A DNA stretch of 64,000 bases from Curtobacterium sp. 9128 (GTDB lineage Bacteria > Actinomycetota > Actinomycetes > Actinomycetales > Microbacteriaceae), in NCBI RefSeq assembly GCF_900086645.1, contig NZ_LT576451.1, positions 682,001 through 746,000 on the forward strand, given 5' to 3'. Under the pieces are notes generated by a model that saw only the letters and a list, made by a program, of their open reading frames with translations, had not been told where the DNA came from and did no database searches. Each line of letters begins with the position of its first letter. Positions within the stretch are counted from its first letter, which is position 1. Positions 26,712-36,752 of this stretch are shown piece after piece. The translations under genes and the position numbers were made by a program.

Positions 26712-27710
26712 TCAGACCGCCCAGCGCTCCGCGAGCTCGTCCATCAGCGAGTCGAGTCGCTCGTCGACGACCTGGGCTTCCGGGTGTGCCTCGAACCAGG
26801 CGATGACCTCGCGAGCACCTTGCCGGTACGTCGTGCGCGGGCGGTACCAGGGCACGAGCCCGCGGATCTTGCTGTTGTCGAACACCGAGCTGTTGGCCTT
26901 GTCGCCGAGCAGCGCTGCGCCCCACTCGGCGTCAGCCGCGGCGATCGCGTCTGCTGGAACGTGCACGATCTTCAGGTCGTCGACCCCGGCCGCGTCGGCG
27001 ATCGTCCGCGCGATGGCGTTCCACGTCGGGGCCTCGTCGCTCGTGATCGTGAACGCCTCGCCGATCGCCTCGTCGCGGTCGAGCAGACCGGTGAACCCGA
27101 CGGCGAAGTCGCGGCTGTGCGTCAGGGTCCAGAGCGAGCTTCCGTCGCCCGTGATGATGATCGGCTTGCCGGCGCGCATCCGGGCGACAGCGGTCCACCC
27201 GCCGGTGAGGGGGAGCTTCGTCTCGTCGTAGGTGTGCGACGGGCGGACGATCGTCACCGGGAAGTCCTGCTCGCGGTACGCCTGCACGAGCAGTTCCTCG
27301 CAGGCGATCTTGTCGCGGGAGTACTGCCAGTAGGGGTTCTTCAGCGGGGTCGACTCGGTGATCGGCAGGTGCGTCGCGGGGGTCTGGTACGCCGAGGCCG
27401 AGCTGATGAAGACGTACTGGTTTGTCCGGCCGGCGAAGAAGTCGATGTCGGCCTGCACCTGGTCCGGCGTGAAGGCGATCCAGTTGACGACGGCGTCGAA
27501 GTGTCGATCGCCGAGGGCGTCCGCCAGCGCCGCCCGGTCGGAGACGTCGGCGCGGAGCCGGGTGACGGCGTCGGGCAGCTGCCGCGCGTCGGTGGTGCCG
27601 CGGTTCAGCACCGTGACGTCGATGCCCTGCGACACCGCCTCGTGCACGCAGGCCGCGCTGATGACGCCGCTTCCGCCGATGAACAGGACACTCGCTCCGT
27701 TGCTGGTCAT
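26712..27710 (-). CDS. NAD-dependent epimerase/dehydratase (extended SDR)
   Basis: This 332-aa protein has the Rossmann motif SVLFIGGSGVISAACV at the N-terminus, where the canonical GxxGxxG reads GGSGVIS, and a YSRDK catalytic Tyr-x3-Lys in PYWQYSRDKIACEELL. A Ser lies upstream in VFISSASAYQ. Substrate-binding regions such as RPSHTYDE follow. The sugar or other substrate is not identifiable. It is convergent with rocD. Confidence 0.85.
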   Translation of the reverse strand: MTSNGASVLFIGGSGVISAACVHEAVSQGIDVTVLNRGTTDARQLPDAVTRLRADVSDRAALADALGDRHFDAVVNWIAFTPDQVQADIDFFAGRTNQYVFISSASAYQTPATHLPITESTPLKNPYWQYSRDKIACEELLVQAYREQDFPVTIVRPSHTYDETKLPLTGGWTAVARMRAGKPIIITGDGSSLWTLTHSRDFAVGFTGLLDRDEAIGEAFTITSDEAPTWNAIARTIADAAGVDDLKIVHVPADAIAAADAEWGAALLGDKANSSVFDNSKIRGLVPWYRPRTTYRQGAREVIAWFEAHPEAQVVDERLDSLMDELAERWAV

Positions 27711-27826
27711 GGGTCCACGAAACCACGTCGTGCGGCGGGGGTCGCGCAGCTTCGGCCGCGGAGCGCCTCGTCCTCGCTGCGGAGGTGTGGCCGGGACGAA
27801 ACTGCGTTGCTATCACCGACGTGAAG

Positions 27827-27866
27827 ACCCCGGAACGATCACTGGCTCAGGCCACATCGCCGGGGT
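27827..27866 (+). other. Hairpin upstream of the aldo/keto reductase gene
   Basis: ACCCCGG (27827-27833) pairs with CCGGGGT (27860-27866), enclosing a second stem TGGC/GCCA (27843-27846 with 27851-27854). It lies 110 nt before the reductase start. It may be a terminator-like or leader structure; no match to a known riboswitch was recognised. Confidence 0.3.
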
Positions 27867-27975
27867 TTCGTCTTGTCGCTCGTCGCTTGGCGGCGCATCC
27901 ATGAGCGCACGAGACCGGGGGACTAGCGTCACGACCGAGCCGCACCGACGCGGCCACGACAGGAGTGACACGCAC

Positions 27976-28986
27976 ATGGAGTACCGCTACCTCGGCAACT
28001 CGGGCCTCAAGGTCTCCGAGATCACCTACGGCAACTGGCTGACCCACGCGTCCCAGGTCGAGAACGACGCCGCCATCGCCTGCGTCCGGGCAGCGCTCGA
28101 CGTCGGCATCTCGACGTTCGACACCGCCGATGTGTACGCCAACACCGGTGCCGAGACCGTCCTCGGCGAGGCACTCAAGGGCGAACGCCGGCAGTCGCTC
28201 GAGATCGCCACGAAGGTCTTCGGGCCGACCGGACCCAAGCAGCACAACGACACGGGGTTGTCGCGGAAGCACATCCTCGAGTCGATCGACGGCTCGCTCG
28301 GTCGCCTGCAGACGGACTACGTCGACCTGTACCAGGCGCACCGCTTCGACTACGAGACCCCGCTCGAGGAGACGATGCAGGCCTTCGCTGATGTCGTCCG
28401 GCAAGGCAAGGTGCTCTACGTCGGCGTCTCCGAATGGACCGCCGAGCAGCTGCGCGCGGGTGCGGCGCTGGCGAAGGAGCTCGGCTTCCAGCTCATCTCG
28501 AACCAGCCGCAGTACTCGGCGCTCTGGCGGGTCATCGAGGGCGAGGTCGTCCCGACCTCGAAGGAACTCGGCATCTCGCAGATCGTCTGGTCGCCGATCG
28601 CGCAGGGCGTGCTCACGGGCAAGTACAAGCCGGGCCAGCCGCTGCCCGAGGGCTCGCGTGCCACCGACGACAAGGGCGGCGCGGACATGATCAAGCGGTT
28701 CATGCGCGACGAGGTGCTGTCGTCGGTGCAGGAGCTCGAGCCCATCGCGAAGGAGCTCGACCTGTCCATGGCGCAGCTCGCGGTCGCGTGGGTGCTGCAG
28801 AACGAGAACGTCGCGTCGGCGATCATCGGCGCATCGCGTCCGGAGCAGGTGCAGGACAACGCCGGCGCCGCGGGGGTCACGATCCCGGCAGAGCTGCTCT
28901 CGCGGATCGACGACGTCCTGGGCGGCGTCGTCGAGCGGGACCCGGCGAAGACGAACGACAGCTCGCCGAAGACCCGAGAGGCCTGA
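27976..28986 (+). CDS. Aldo/keto reductase (potassium-channel-beta-like)
   Basis: This 336-aa NADPH-dependent reductase begins MEYRYLGNSGLKVSEITYG. Catalytic residues are Asp49 and Tyr54 (FDTADVY), the Lys in IATKVFGP and the His in YQAHRFDY. The C-terminal IIGASRPEQVQDN binds the cofactor. Length and motifs match the Kv-beta/YghZ subgroup, which reduces small aldehydes. AGGAG at 27961-27965 supports the ATG. A terminator hairpin follows. Confidence 0.93.
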   Translation: MEYRYLGNSGLKVSEITYGNWLTHASQVENDAAIACVRAALDVGISTFDTADVYANTGAETVLGEALKGERRQSLEIATKVFGPTGPKQHNDTGLSRKHILESIDGSLGRLQTDYVDLYQAHRFDYETPLEETMQAFADVVRQGKVLYVGVSEWTAEQLRAGAALAKELGFQLISNQPQYSALWRVIEGEVVPTSKELGISQIVWSPIAQGVLTGKYKPGQPLPEGSRATDDKGGADMIKRFMRDEVLSSVQELEPIAKELDLSMAQLAVAWVLQNENVASAIIGASRPEQVQDNAGAAGVTIPAELLSRIDDVLGGVVERDPAKTNDSSPKTREA

Positions 28987-29013
28987 ACGGCAGACCCGAG
29001 AGGCTTGAACGGC
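28970..29013 (+). repeat. 22-bp tandem duplication spanning the reductase stop
   Basis: Two abutting copies, 28970-28991 and 28992-29013, differ by one base (C/T). The first copy includes the TGA stop of the aldo/keto reductase, so the second lies between the stop and the terminator. Confidence 0.8.
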
Positions 29014-29045
29014 GAAAGGCCCCTCACTCGCGTGAGGGGCCTTTC
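29014..29045. terminator. Hairpin terminator between the reductase gene and the tRNA cluster
   Basis: Perfect 14-bp stem (29014-29027 with 29032-29045) with loop TCGC. The arms begin GAAAGG and end CCTTTC, so each strand leaves a short T run. It can terminate the reductase on the plus strand and the tRNA operon on the minus strand. Confidence 0.85.
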
Positions 29046-29049
29046 ACCG

Positions 29050-29122
29050 TGGCTGGACACGGCATCGATCCGTGGACCTTTCGATTTTCAGTCGAACGCT
29101 CTACCAACTGAGCTATCCAGCC
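29050..29122 (-). tRNA. tRNA-Phe (GAA)
   Basis: The reverse complement folds as a tRNA: acceptor GGCTGGA/TCCAGCC, D-arm AGCTCAGTTGGTAGAGC, anticodon loop CTGAAAA giving GAA, and T-loop GATCGATGC. The discriminator is A and CCA is not encoded. Last gene of the Glu-Asp-Phe cluster, one base after tRNA-Asp. Confidence 0.95.
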
Positions 29123-29123
29123 G

Positions 29124-29200
29124 TGGCGACCCTGACGGGACTTGAACCCGCGACCTCCGCCGTGACAGGGCGGCACGCTAACCAGCTGCGCTACAGGGCC
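29124..29200 (-). tRNA. tRNA-Asp (GTC), CCA encoded
   Basis: Acceptor GGCCCTG/CAGGGTC, D-arm AGCGCAGCTGGTTAGCG, anticodon loop CTGTCAC giving GTC, T-arm CGGGTTCAAGTCCCG, discriminator G and an encoded CCA (29126-29124). Middle gene of the minus-strand cluster. Confidence 0.95.
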
Positions 29201-29269
29201 ATGTTGTGTTGTGTCTTGCTCTTCGTACCGGTCTTGCTCTGCACTACGTTACTTGCTCACTCCGGAGAG

Positions 29270-29342
29270 TGACCCCAACGGGATTCGAACCCGTGCTGCC
29301 GCCGTGAAAGGGCGGTGTCCTAGGCCACTAAACGATAGGGCC
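29270..29342 (-). tRNA. tRNA-Glu (TTC)
   Basis: Acceptor GGCCCTA/TGGGGTC, D-arm with CCTAGGAC, anticodon loop CTTTCAC giving TTC, T-arm CGGGTTCGAATCCCG, discriminator A, no encoded CCA. First gene of the cluster, about 24 nt after the predicted transcription start. Confidence 0.95.
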
Positions 29343-29372
29343 GCAAGCAGTGCATCGCGCTACCGATGGACA

Positions 29373-29401
29373 AGCATACGGATGCCCCGCCCCGATGACA
29401 A
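29373..29401 (-). promoter_or_regulatory. Promoter of the tRNA Glu-Asp-Phe operon
   Basis: On the minus strand TTGTCA (29401-29396) and TATGCT (29378-29373) are separated by exactly 17 nt, a near-consensus housekeeping promoter just upstream of tRNA-Glu. Confidence 0.75.
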
Positions 29402-29596
29402 ATCGGGGCCCCGGACGTGCGTCCTTCCGGCGTGTCGCGGGTCTCCGTACACATGCCGCAGCTTCACTCACCGTGGAGCAAACTGCTCCGATCGTGGGAG
29501 AGACTCCTGACGATCATGTGCCGTCGATGGCCGAGTGCGACCATCGTCGTCGGCCCGTGCCCCTCATCCGAGGGGCTGGAGCGGGTCGGCACCTGT

Positions 29597-29652
29597 TGTT
29601 ACTGTTGCGTTTGTTAACAGTGTTACGTGCGTGAGCCTTGCCGCGCTGTTAC
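29597..29652 (+). promoter_or_regulatory. Cluster of TGTTAC direct repeats before the cell-wall hydrolase genes
   Basis: TGTTAC (29597), TGTTGC (29603), TGTTAA (29612), TGTTAC (29621) and TGTTAC (29647) occur within 56 nt. The second to fourth are spaced exactly 9 nt. This AT-rich block is the likely promoter and operator of the M23 and NlpC/P60 genes. The remainder of 29343-29596 holds the tRNA promoter and no gene that I recognise. Confidence 0.5.
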
Positions 29653-29665
29653 GAAATCGAGATAC

Positions 29666-30952
29666 ATGTCGACCTCACCTTCGCAGTCCCTCAGCTACCG
29701 TCGCCGCCTCATCGCGGCAGCGGTCGCCGTCGTGCTCACCGCCGGGACCATCGCCGCGATCGCCCCGGTCGAGCAGGCCTCGGCGGCGAGCTACCCGAGC
29801 TGGAACGACGTGCAGGCGGCCAAGGCGTCGCAGGCCGCACAGCAGGAGAAGGTCACCGAGATCAAGGGCCTGATCTCGAACCTCAAGGCCGACGCCGCGG
29901 CGAAGCAGAAGTCGGCGGACGCTGCCGGGACGGCGTACCAGACGGCGCAGACGAAGTACGACGAGGCCACGCTCCAGCAGCAGAAGCTGCAGACCCAGGC
30001 GGACGAGGCCGAGAAGACCGCGGCCCAGTCGGAGCAGCAGGCGGGTCAGCTCGCGGCACAGCTCGGTCGGGCCAGCGCGAACGACGTCACGACGGACCTC
30101 CTGACGCACCCGACCGACTCGAAGGACTACCTCTACGAGCTCGGCGCCATGTCGAAGCTCAGCGAGCAGGCCGACGGCATCTACTCCCAGGCAACGCAGG
30201 ACCGGGGGACCGCACAGGCCCTCGCGGACAAGTCGGACGTCGCGAAGAAGGCGCTCGGTGACCTCGCCGACGCCGCGCAGCAGAAGATGCAGGCCGCACA
30301 GTCCGCAGCGGATGCGGCCGAGAAGGCCGTGGACGCGCAGAACAGCAACCAGGCGCGGCTCGAGGCGCAGCTCACCCTGCTGACCTCGAACGCGTCCGAC
30401 GTCGAGGCGAAGTACAACAAGGGCGTCGCCGCCGAGAAGGCCCGTCAGGCGGCACTGGCGAAGGCTCGCGCGGAGGCCGCGGCGAAGGCGGCTGCCCAGG
30501 CGCCTGCGGCGAGCGGTGGGACCGGCGGCGGCGCAGCGAACGCGTCCGGCTGGGTCCGCCCGAGCGCCGGGTACCAGACGAGCCCGTACGGCTACCGCAT
30601 CGACCCGTACACCGGAGCGCACGCGCTGCACGCCGGCGTCGACCTGGCCCCCGCCTGCTACTCCCCGATCTACGCGGCCCACGACGGCACCGTGACCTTC
30701 GCGGGCAACGGCGGCGGCTACGGCAACGAGGTCGTGCTCGACAACGGCGGCGGCATCTCCACCGCCTACGGGCACATCGTCAACGGCGGGATCATGGTCG
30801 CGAGCGGCCAGCACGTCTCCGCCGGGCAGCAGATCGCCCAGGTCGGTTCGACCGGCTGGTCGACCGGGTGCCACCTCCACTTCGAGACCCGGGTGAACGG
30901 CGCCGCCGTCGACCCGGTCCCCTTCATGGCAGCGCGGGGGATCTCGGTATGA
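29666..30952 (+). CDS. Secreted M23-family peptidoglycan endopeptidase with coiled coil
   Basis: This 428-aa exported hydrolase has a signal peptide (cleavage near EQASA, residue 40). A long Ala/Gln/Lys-rich coiled coil (about 45-290) and an Ala/Gly linker follow, then a C-terminal LytM/M23 domain with zinc ligands in LHAGVDLA (HxxxD) and CHLHFE (HxH). It cleaves peptidoglycan cross-bridges or stems outside the membrane. The coiled coil is shared with the next gene's product, including PSWxDVQAAKA and the SKDYLYELGAMSKLSEQ region. Such modules in EnvC/PcsB-type proteins contact FtsEX. It is 32 nt from the NlpC/P60 gene. Confidence 0.9.
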   Translation: MSTSPSQSLSYRRRLIAAAVAVVLTAGTIAAIAPVEQASAASYPSWNDVQAAKASQAAQQEKVTEIKGLISNLKADAAAKQKSADAAGTAYQTAQTKYDEATLQQQKLQTQADEAEKTAAQSEQQAGQLAAQLGRASANDVTTDLLTHPTDSKDYLYELGAMSKLSEQADGIYSQATQDRGTAQALADKSDVAKKALGDLADAAQQKMQAAQSAADAAEKAVDAQNSNQARLEAQLTLLTSNASDVEAKYNKGVAAEKARQAALAKARAEAAAKAAAQAPAASGGTGGGAANASGWVRPSAGYQTSPYGYRIDPYTGAHALHAGVDLAPACYSPIYAAHDGTVTFAGNGGGYGNEVVLDNGGGISTAYGHIVNGGIMVASGQHVSAGQQIAQVGSTGWSTGCHLHFETRVNGAAVDPVPFMAARGISV

Positions 30953-30984
30953 CCGTGTGCGCGCCCGAGAGGCCCTGACACCAC

Positions 30985-32388
30985 ATGAAGAAGCCTGCAC
31001 GTTCCCTCGCCTGCGGGATCGCGACCGTCTCGTTGCTCGGCATCGGGCTCTCGGTCACGATCGCCGGACCGGCCGAGGCGGCACCCAAGGCCCCGTCGTG
31101 GGCGGACGTGCAGGCGGCGAAGGCCGACCAGGCCGAGACGCAGCAGACGGTCGACGAGCTCGCCTCGCGCCTGTCCTCGCTGCAGGACTCGGCGGACCAG
31201 GCCGGGATCGTGGTGCAGCAGGCGGGCCAGACGTACGCGCTCGCGGCGTCGGAGCAGCAGGAGGCGCAGTCGACGCTCGACGACCTCAGCGCGCAGGCCA
31301 AGCGGGCGAAGACGAAGGCGGACGACTCCGCGTCGCAGGTCGCAGCACTCGTGGTCGAGCTCTCGCGCACCGGCGGCGGTGACCTGTCCACGAGCATGCT
31401 CGTCGACTCCTCGGACGCGAAGGACCTGCTCTACCAGGTCGGCACGATGTCGCACCTGTCCGAGCGCTCGGCGACGGTGCTGGCGCAGGCGAAGGCCGAC
31501 CAGCGGACGGTCGACTCCCTCGCCGCGCAGAAGTCCCAGGCGACGAAGGCGCTCGCGAAGGCGACCGACGCCACGAAGTCCGCGCTCGACGCGGCCAACG
31601 ACACGGCGGCGTCCGCGAACGCGAAGCTCGACGAGGCGCAGAGCCAGCAGAACGAGGTGCTCGAGCAGCTCGCGTTCCTCAAGGGCACGACCGTCGCGAC
31701 CGAGAGCGCGTACTACACCGAGCAGCGCGCGAAGCAGGCCGAGGCGCAGCTGGCGTCGCAGACCACGACCACCACGTCGAAGAGCGCCGCGAAGCCGAGC
31801 TCGAACACCGGATCGAACACCGGCACGAACCCCGGCGCGACGAACCCCGGCACCTCGAACCCCGTGACGCCGAGCCGCCCGTCGAACCCCGCGCCGTCGC
31901 AGCCGAACAACCCCGCGCCGTCGAAGCCGAGCAACCCGGCACCGAGCAACCCGGCGCCCAGCAACCCCGCCCCGAGCAACCCCGCACCGTCGCCGTCGAA
32001 GGCCGCCGGCGCGATCGCCTACGCCCGCGGACAGCTCGGCAAGCCGTACGTCCTCGGCGGCGCCGGCCCCAACACGTGGGACTGCTCCGGCCTGGTGATG
32101 ATGGCCTACAACTCCCAGGGCATCACCACGGGCGGCCACAACGTGGTCTGGCAGTACAACCACTTCGCGTCGATCGGTCGCCTCGTGCCGCTCTCGCAGC
32201 GGCAGCCGGGCGACATCCTCTTCTACTCGTCGAACGGCACCGCGTCCGGTGGGTACCACGACTCGATCTACACCGGCGGCGGGATGATGGTCGAGGCCGC
32301 GCGCCCCGGTGTCGGCGTCGTCGAGCGCGCGATCTGGACCCCGAGCCAGCTGCTGCCCTACGTGGCACGCCCGAGCGGCTCCCTGTAG
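30985..32388 (+). CDS. Secreted NlpC/P60 peptidoglycan endopeptidase with coiled coil
   Basis: This 467-aa exported protein has a signal peptide ending near PAEA (residue 32) and a coiled-coil region (about 36-255) homologous to that of the preceding M23 enzyme. A low-complexity Ser/Asn/Pro linker follows, with repeated SNPAP units (about 270-335), then a C-terminal NlpC/P60 domain. The catalytic Cys is in TWDCSGLVMM and the His in GGYHDSIYTG. It resembles RipA/RipC-like D-glutamyl-meso-Dap endopeptidases used in cell separation. It ends before a 68-bp hairpin repeat. Confidence 0.92.
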   Translation: MKKPARSLACGIATVSLLGIGLSVTIAGPAEAAPKAPSWADVQAAKADQAETQQTVDELASRLSSLQDSADQAGIVVQQAGQTYALAASEQQEAQSTLDDLSAQAKRAKTKADDSASQVAALVVELSRTGGGDLSTSMLVDSSDAKDLLYQVGTMSHLSERSATVLAQAKADQRTVDSLAAQKSQATKALAKATDATKSALDAANDTAASANAKLDEAQSQQNEVLEQLAFLKGTTVATESAYYTEQRAKQAEAQLASQTTTTTSKSAAKPSSNTGSNTGTNPGATNPGTSNPVTPSRPSNPAPSQPNNPAPSKPSNPAPSNPAPSNPAPSNPAPSPSKAAGAIAYARGQLGKPYVLGGAGPNTWDCSGLVMMAYNSQGITTGGHNVVWQYNHFASIGRLVPLSQRQPGDILFYSSNGTASGGYHDSIYTGGGMMVEAARPGVGVVERAIWTPSQLLPYVARPSGSL

Positions 32389-32396
32389 CAACGCAA

Positions 32397-32464
32397 CGCA
32401 CCCCCGTACGAACATCGCGCCCCGTCAGGACAGGGCGCGATGTTCGTACGGGGGTGCGATCCCG
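32397..32464. repeat. 68-bp hairpin repeat, copy 2 (intergenic, convergent genes)
   Basis: A perfect 26-bp stem (32397-32422 with 32433-32458) with a 10-nt loop, longer than copy 1. It aligns ungapped with 9021-9088 (59 of 68 identical), including the outer CGCACCCC and the trailing GCGATCCCG. It lies between convergent NlpC/P60 and ppa genes and could terminate both. Confidence 0.85.
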
Positions 32465-32497
32465 TGACCGGCAAGCTGCGCGAGCCGGGACGGACCG

Positions 32498-32989
32498 TCA
32501 GTGACCGGCGGGCACGTACGCGGCCTGGCCGGCCGTGACGATCGCCTCGGCCTCGGCGGCGTCGCCCCAGCCCTCGGCCTTGACCCACTTGTTCGGCTCG
32601 AGGTCCTTGTAGCGCTCGAAGAAGTGCGCGATCTCGGCCTTCGTCTGTTCGTCGACGTCCGAGATGTCCTGGATGTGCGCCCAGCGCGGGTCCTTGGCGG
32701 GGACCACGAGGACCTTCGCGTCGTTGCCGGCCTCGTCGCTCATCTTGAAGACGCCGACCGGGCGGACCTTCACGCCGACGCCGGGGAAGGTCGGGTACTC
32801 GAGCAGCAGCAGCGCGTCCACGGGGTCACCGTCGTCCGCGAGCGTCTTCTCGAAGAAGCCGTAGTCCGTCGGGTAGACGAACGACGTGAACAGCACGCGG
32901 TCGAGGTACACGCGACCGGTCTCGTGGTCCACCTCGTACTTGTTGCGGCTGCCCTTGGGGATCTCGACGACGACGTCGTACGCGGCCAT
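32498..32989 (-). CDS. ppa: Inorganic pyrophosphatase (family I)
   Basis: This 163-aa soluble enzyme hydrolyses pyrophosphate to phosphate and so drives biosynthesis. It shows [11 protein letters not shown] at the N-terminus and the metal-binding [11 protein letters not shown], with KDPRW and DLEPNKWVK near the C-terminus. Length is typical of prokaryotic family I. AGGAG lies about 8 nt before the ATG. It is divergent from tilS over 64 bp. Confidence 0.97.
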   Translation of the reverse strand: MAAYDVVVEIPKGSRNKYEVDHETGRVYLDRVLFTSFVYPTDYGFFEKTLADDGDPVDALLLLEYPTFPGVGVKVRPVGVFKMSDEAGNDAKVLVVPAKDPRWAHIQDISDVDEQTKAEIAHFFERYKDLEPNKWVKAEGWGDAAEAEAIVTAGQAAYVPAGH

Positions 32990-33053
32990 GTGTGCACTCC
33001 TGGTTTGTCGATGGGTCTGTCGGAGGTTCCGAAAGCGCGGCTAACGTTACCGG

Positions 33054-34073
33054 GTGAACTCTCCGCGTCCCCGGCTGGATCCCGCAGTCGCCGACACCCG
33101 TCGCGCGGTCCGCGACCTCCTCGCGCAGGCGATCGACCAGGACCTCGTGCACGCCGGCGACCTGGTCCTCGTCGCGCTGAGCGGCGGACCCGACTCGCTC
33201 GCACTCGCCGCGGCCACCGCGTTCGAGGCACCCAAGCAGGGACTCCGGGCCGGCGCGGTCGTCGTCGACCACGCGCTCCAGGCGGGCTCCGAGGCGGTGG
33301 CGAGCGGAGCCTCCAGGCAGGCATCCGAGCTGGGTCTGGACCCGGTGGAGGTCCGCAGGGTCGCGGTCGGCACCGCAGGTGGTCCGGAGGGCGCCGCACG
33401 GGAGGCCCGGCACGCGTCGATCGCGGACGTCGCGTCCGCCGTCGGGTCGCCGCTCGTGCTGCTGGGCCACACCCTGGACGACCAGGCCGAGACGGTGCTG
33501 CTCGGCCTGCTGCGCGGCAGCGGGCCGGACAGCCTGTCCGGCATGCGCCCGCTGGCGGTCCGCGACGCCGGGCCGGCCTACGGCCGGCCGCTGCTGACGG
33601 TGCGGCGGCACACCACCAGGCAGGCGTGCGCCGCTGCCGGGCTCGCGCCGTGGCACGACCCGCAGAACGACGACCCGGCGTTCACCAGGGTGCGCGTCCG
33701 GAACACCCTCATGCCGGTGCTCGAGCGCGAACTCGGCGCCGACGTGCACGAGGCACTGGCCCGCACGGCCGACCAGCTGCGGGAGGACTCCGCGGCGCTC
33801 GACCACTTCGCGGAGGAGATGGCCGAGGACCTCGCCGAGCACTCCGAGGCCGGCATCTCCCTGTCCGTGCGGCAGCTGCACGCGAACCCACCTGCCCTCC
33901 GGCAGCGGCTCGTCCGGCTCGCGGTGGAGAGCGAGTTCGGCGTGACGCTGTCCAGGGTGCAGACGCTCGAGGTCTGCCGACTCGTCACCGAGTGGAGCGG
34001 GCAGGGGCCGATCGACCTCCCCGGCGTCCAGGTGTCGCGGAGCGGGGATCGTCTGCTCTTCGCAGCGAGTTAG
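33054..34073 (+). CDS. tilS: tRNA(Ile)-lysidine synthase
   Basis: TilS ligates lysine to C34 of the CAU-anticodon tRNA-Ile so that it reads AUA. The 339-aa protein has the PP-loop VALSGGPDSLAL (residues 40-51) and GHTLDDQAETVLLGLLRGSG. The RVRVRNTLMPVLERE segment is typical of the family. TAACGT (33042-33047) ends 6 nt before the GTG, supporting leaderless initiation. The order tilS-hpt-ftsH-folate genes is the classical actinobacterial arrangement. Confidence 0.94.
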   Translation: MNSPRPRLDPAVADTRRAVRDLLAQAIDQDLVHAGDLVLVALSGGPDSLALAAATAFEAPKQGLRAGAVVVDHALQAGSEAVASGASRQASELGLDPVEVRRVAVGTAGGPEGAAREARHASIADVASAVGSPLVLLGHTLDDQAETVLLGLLRGSGPDSLSGMRPLAVRDAGPAYGRPLLTVRRHTTRQACAAAGLAPWHDPQNDDPAFTRVRVRNTLMPVLERELGADVHEALARTADQLREDSAALDHFAEEMAEDLAEHSEAGISLSVRQLHANPPALRQRLVRLAVESEFGVTLSRVQTLEVCRLVTEWSGQGPIDLPGVQVSRSGDRLLFAAS

Positions 34074-34082
34074 GCTGTCCCG

Positions 34083-34634
34083 GTGGAACTCTCCGACGTG
34101 CAGGACGACCTCTCCGAAGTGCTCTTCACCCCCGAGCAGATCGACGACAAGATCGCCGAGCTCGCGGCGGCGGTGGACCGTGACTACGGGGACAAGGACC
34201 CGCTGCTCGTCGGCGTGCTGAAGGGCGCGGTCATGGTCATGGCCGACTTCTCCCGCCACCTGACGCTCCAGGCGAAGATGGACTGGATGGCCGTGTCGTC
34301 CTACGGCTCCGGCACGAAGTCGTCCGGTGTGGTGCGGATCCTCAAGGACCTCGACACCGACCTGCACGGTCGCGACGTCATCATCGTCGAGGACATCATC
34401 GACTCCGGTCTGACGCTGTCCTGGCTCAAGCAGAACCTCGCGTCCCGTGGAGCCGCGAGCGTCGAGATCGTCGCGCTCCTCCGCAAGCCAGAGGCGGCGA
34501 AGGTCGAGGTGGACGTCAAGTACGTCGGCTTCGACATCCCCGATGCCTTCGTGGTGGGATTCGGCCTGGACTACGACGAGCGGTACCGCAACCTGCGCGG
34601 TATCGGGGTCCTCGCCCCGCACGTCTACTCCTAG
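34083..34634 (+). CDS. hpt: Hypoxanthine phosphoribosyltransferase
   Basis: This 183-aa purine salvage enzyme converts hypoxanthine or guanine plus PRPP into IMP or GMP. The PRPP motif [14 protein letters not shown] and the [13 protein letters not shown] region are present, with [16 protein letters not shown] at the C-terminus. TAGGCT (34071-34076) ends 6 nt before the GTG start, so it may have its own leaderless promoter despite the tilS neighbour 9 nt upstream. Confidence 0.96.
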   Translation: MELSDVQDDLSEVLFTPEQIDDKIAELAAAVDRDYGDKDPLLVGVLKGAVMVMADFSRHLTLQAKMDWMAVSSYGSGTKSSGVVRILKDLDTDLHGRDVIIVEDIIDSGLTLSWLKQNLASRGAASVEIVALLRKPEAAKVEVDVKYVGFDIPDAFVVGFGLDYDERYRNLRGIGVLAPHVYS

Positions 34635-34761
34635 ACGGGTCGTCGGCGAACGGGGAGTTCGCCCGCAGAGGACACCCATTCTCGCCACAGAATCGCGGCC
34701 GTATGCTGATCAGCACGCAACTTCGGCAGAGAAAGGTGTCGGGCCCTGGCGCCCGGATCAC

Positions 34762-36747
<1,986 letters not shown>

Positions 36748-36752
36748 GCCGG

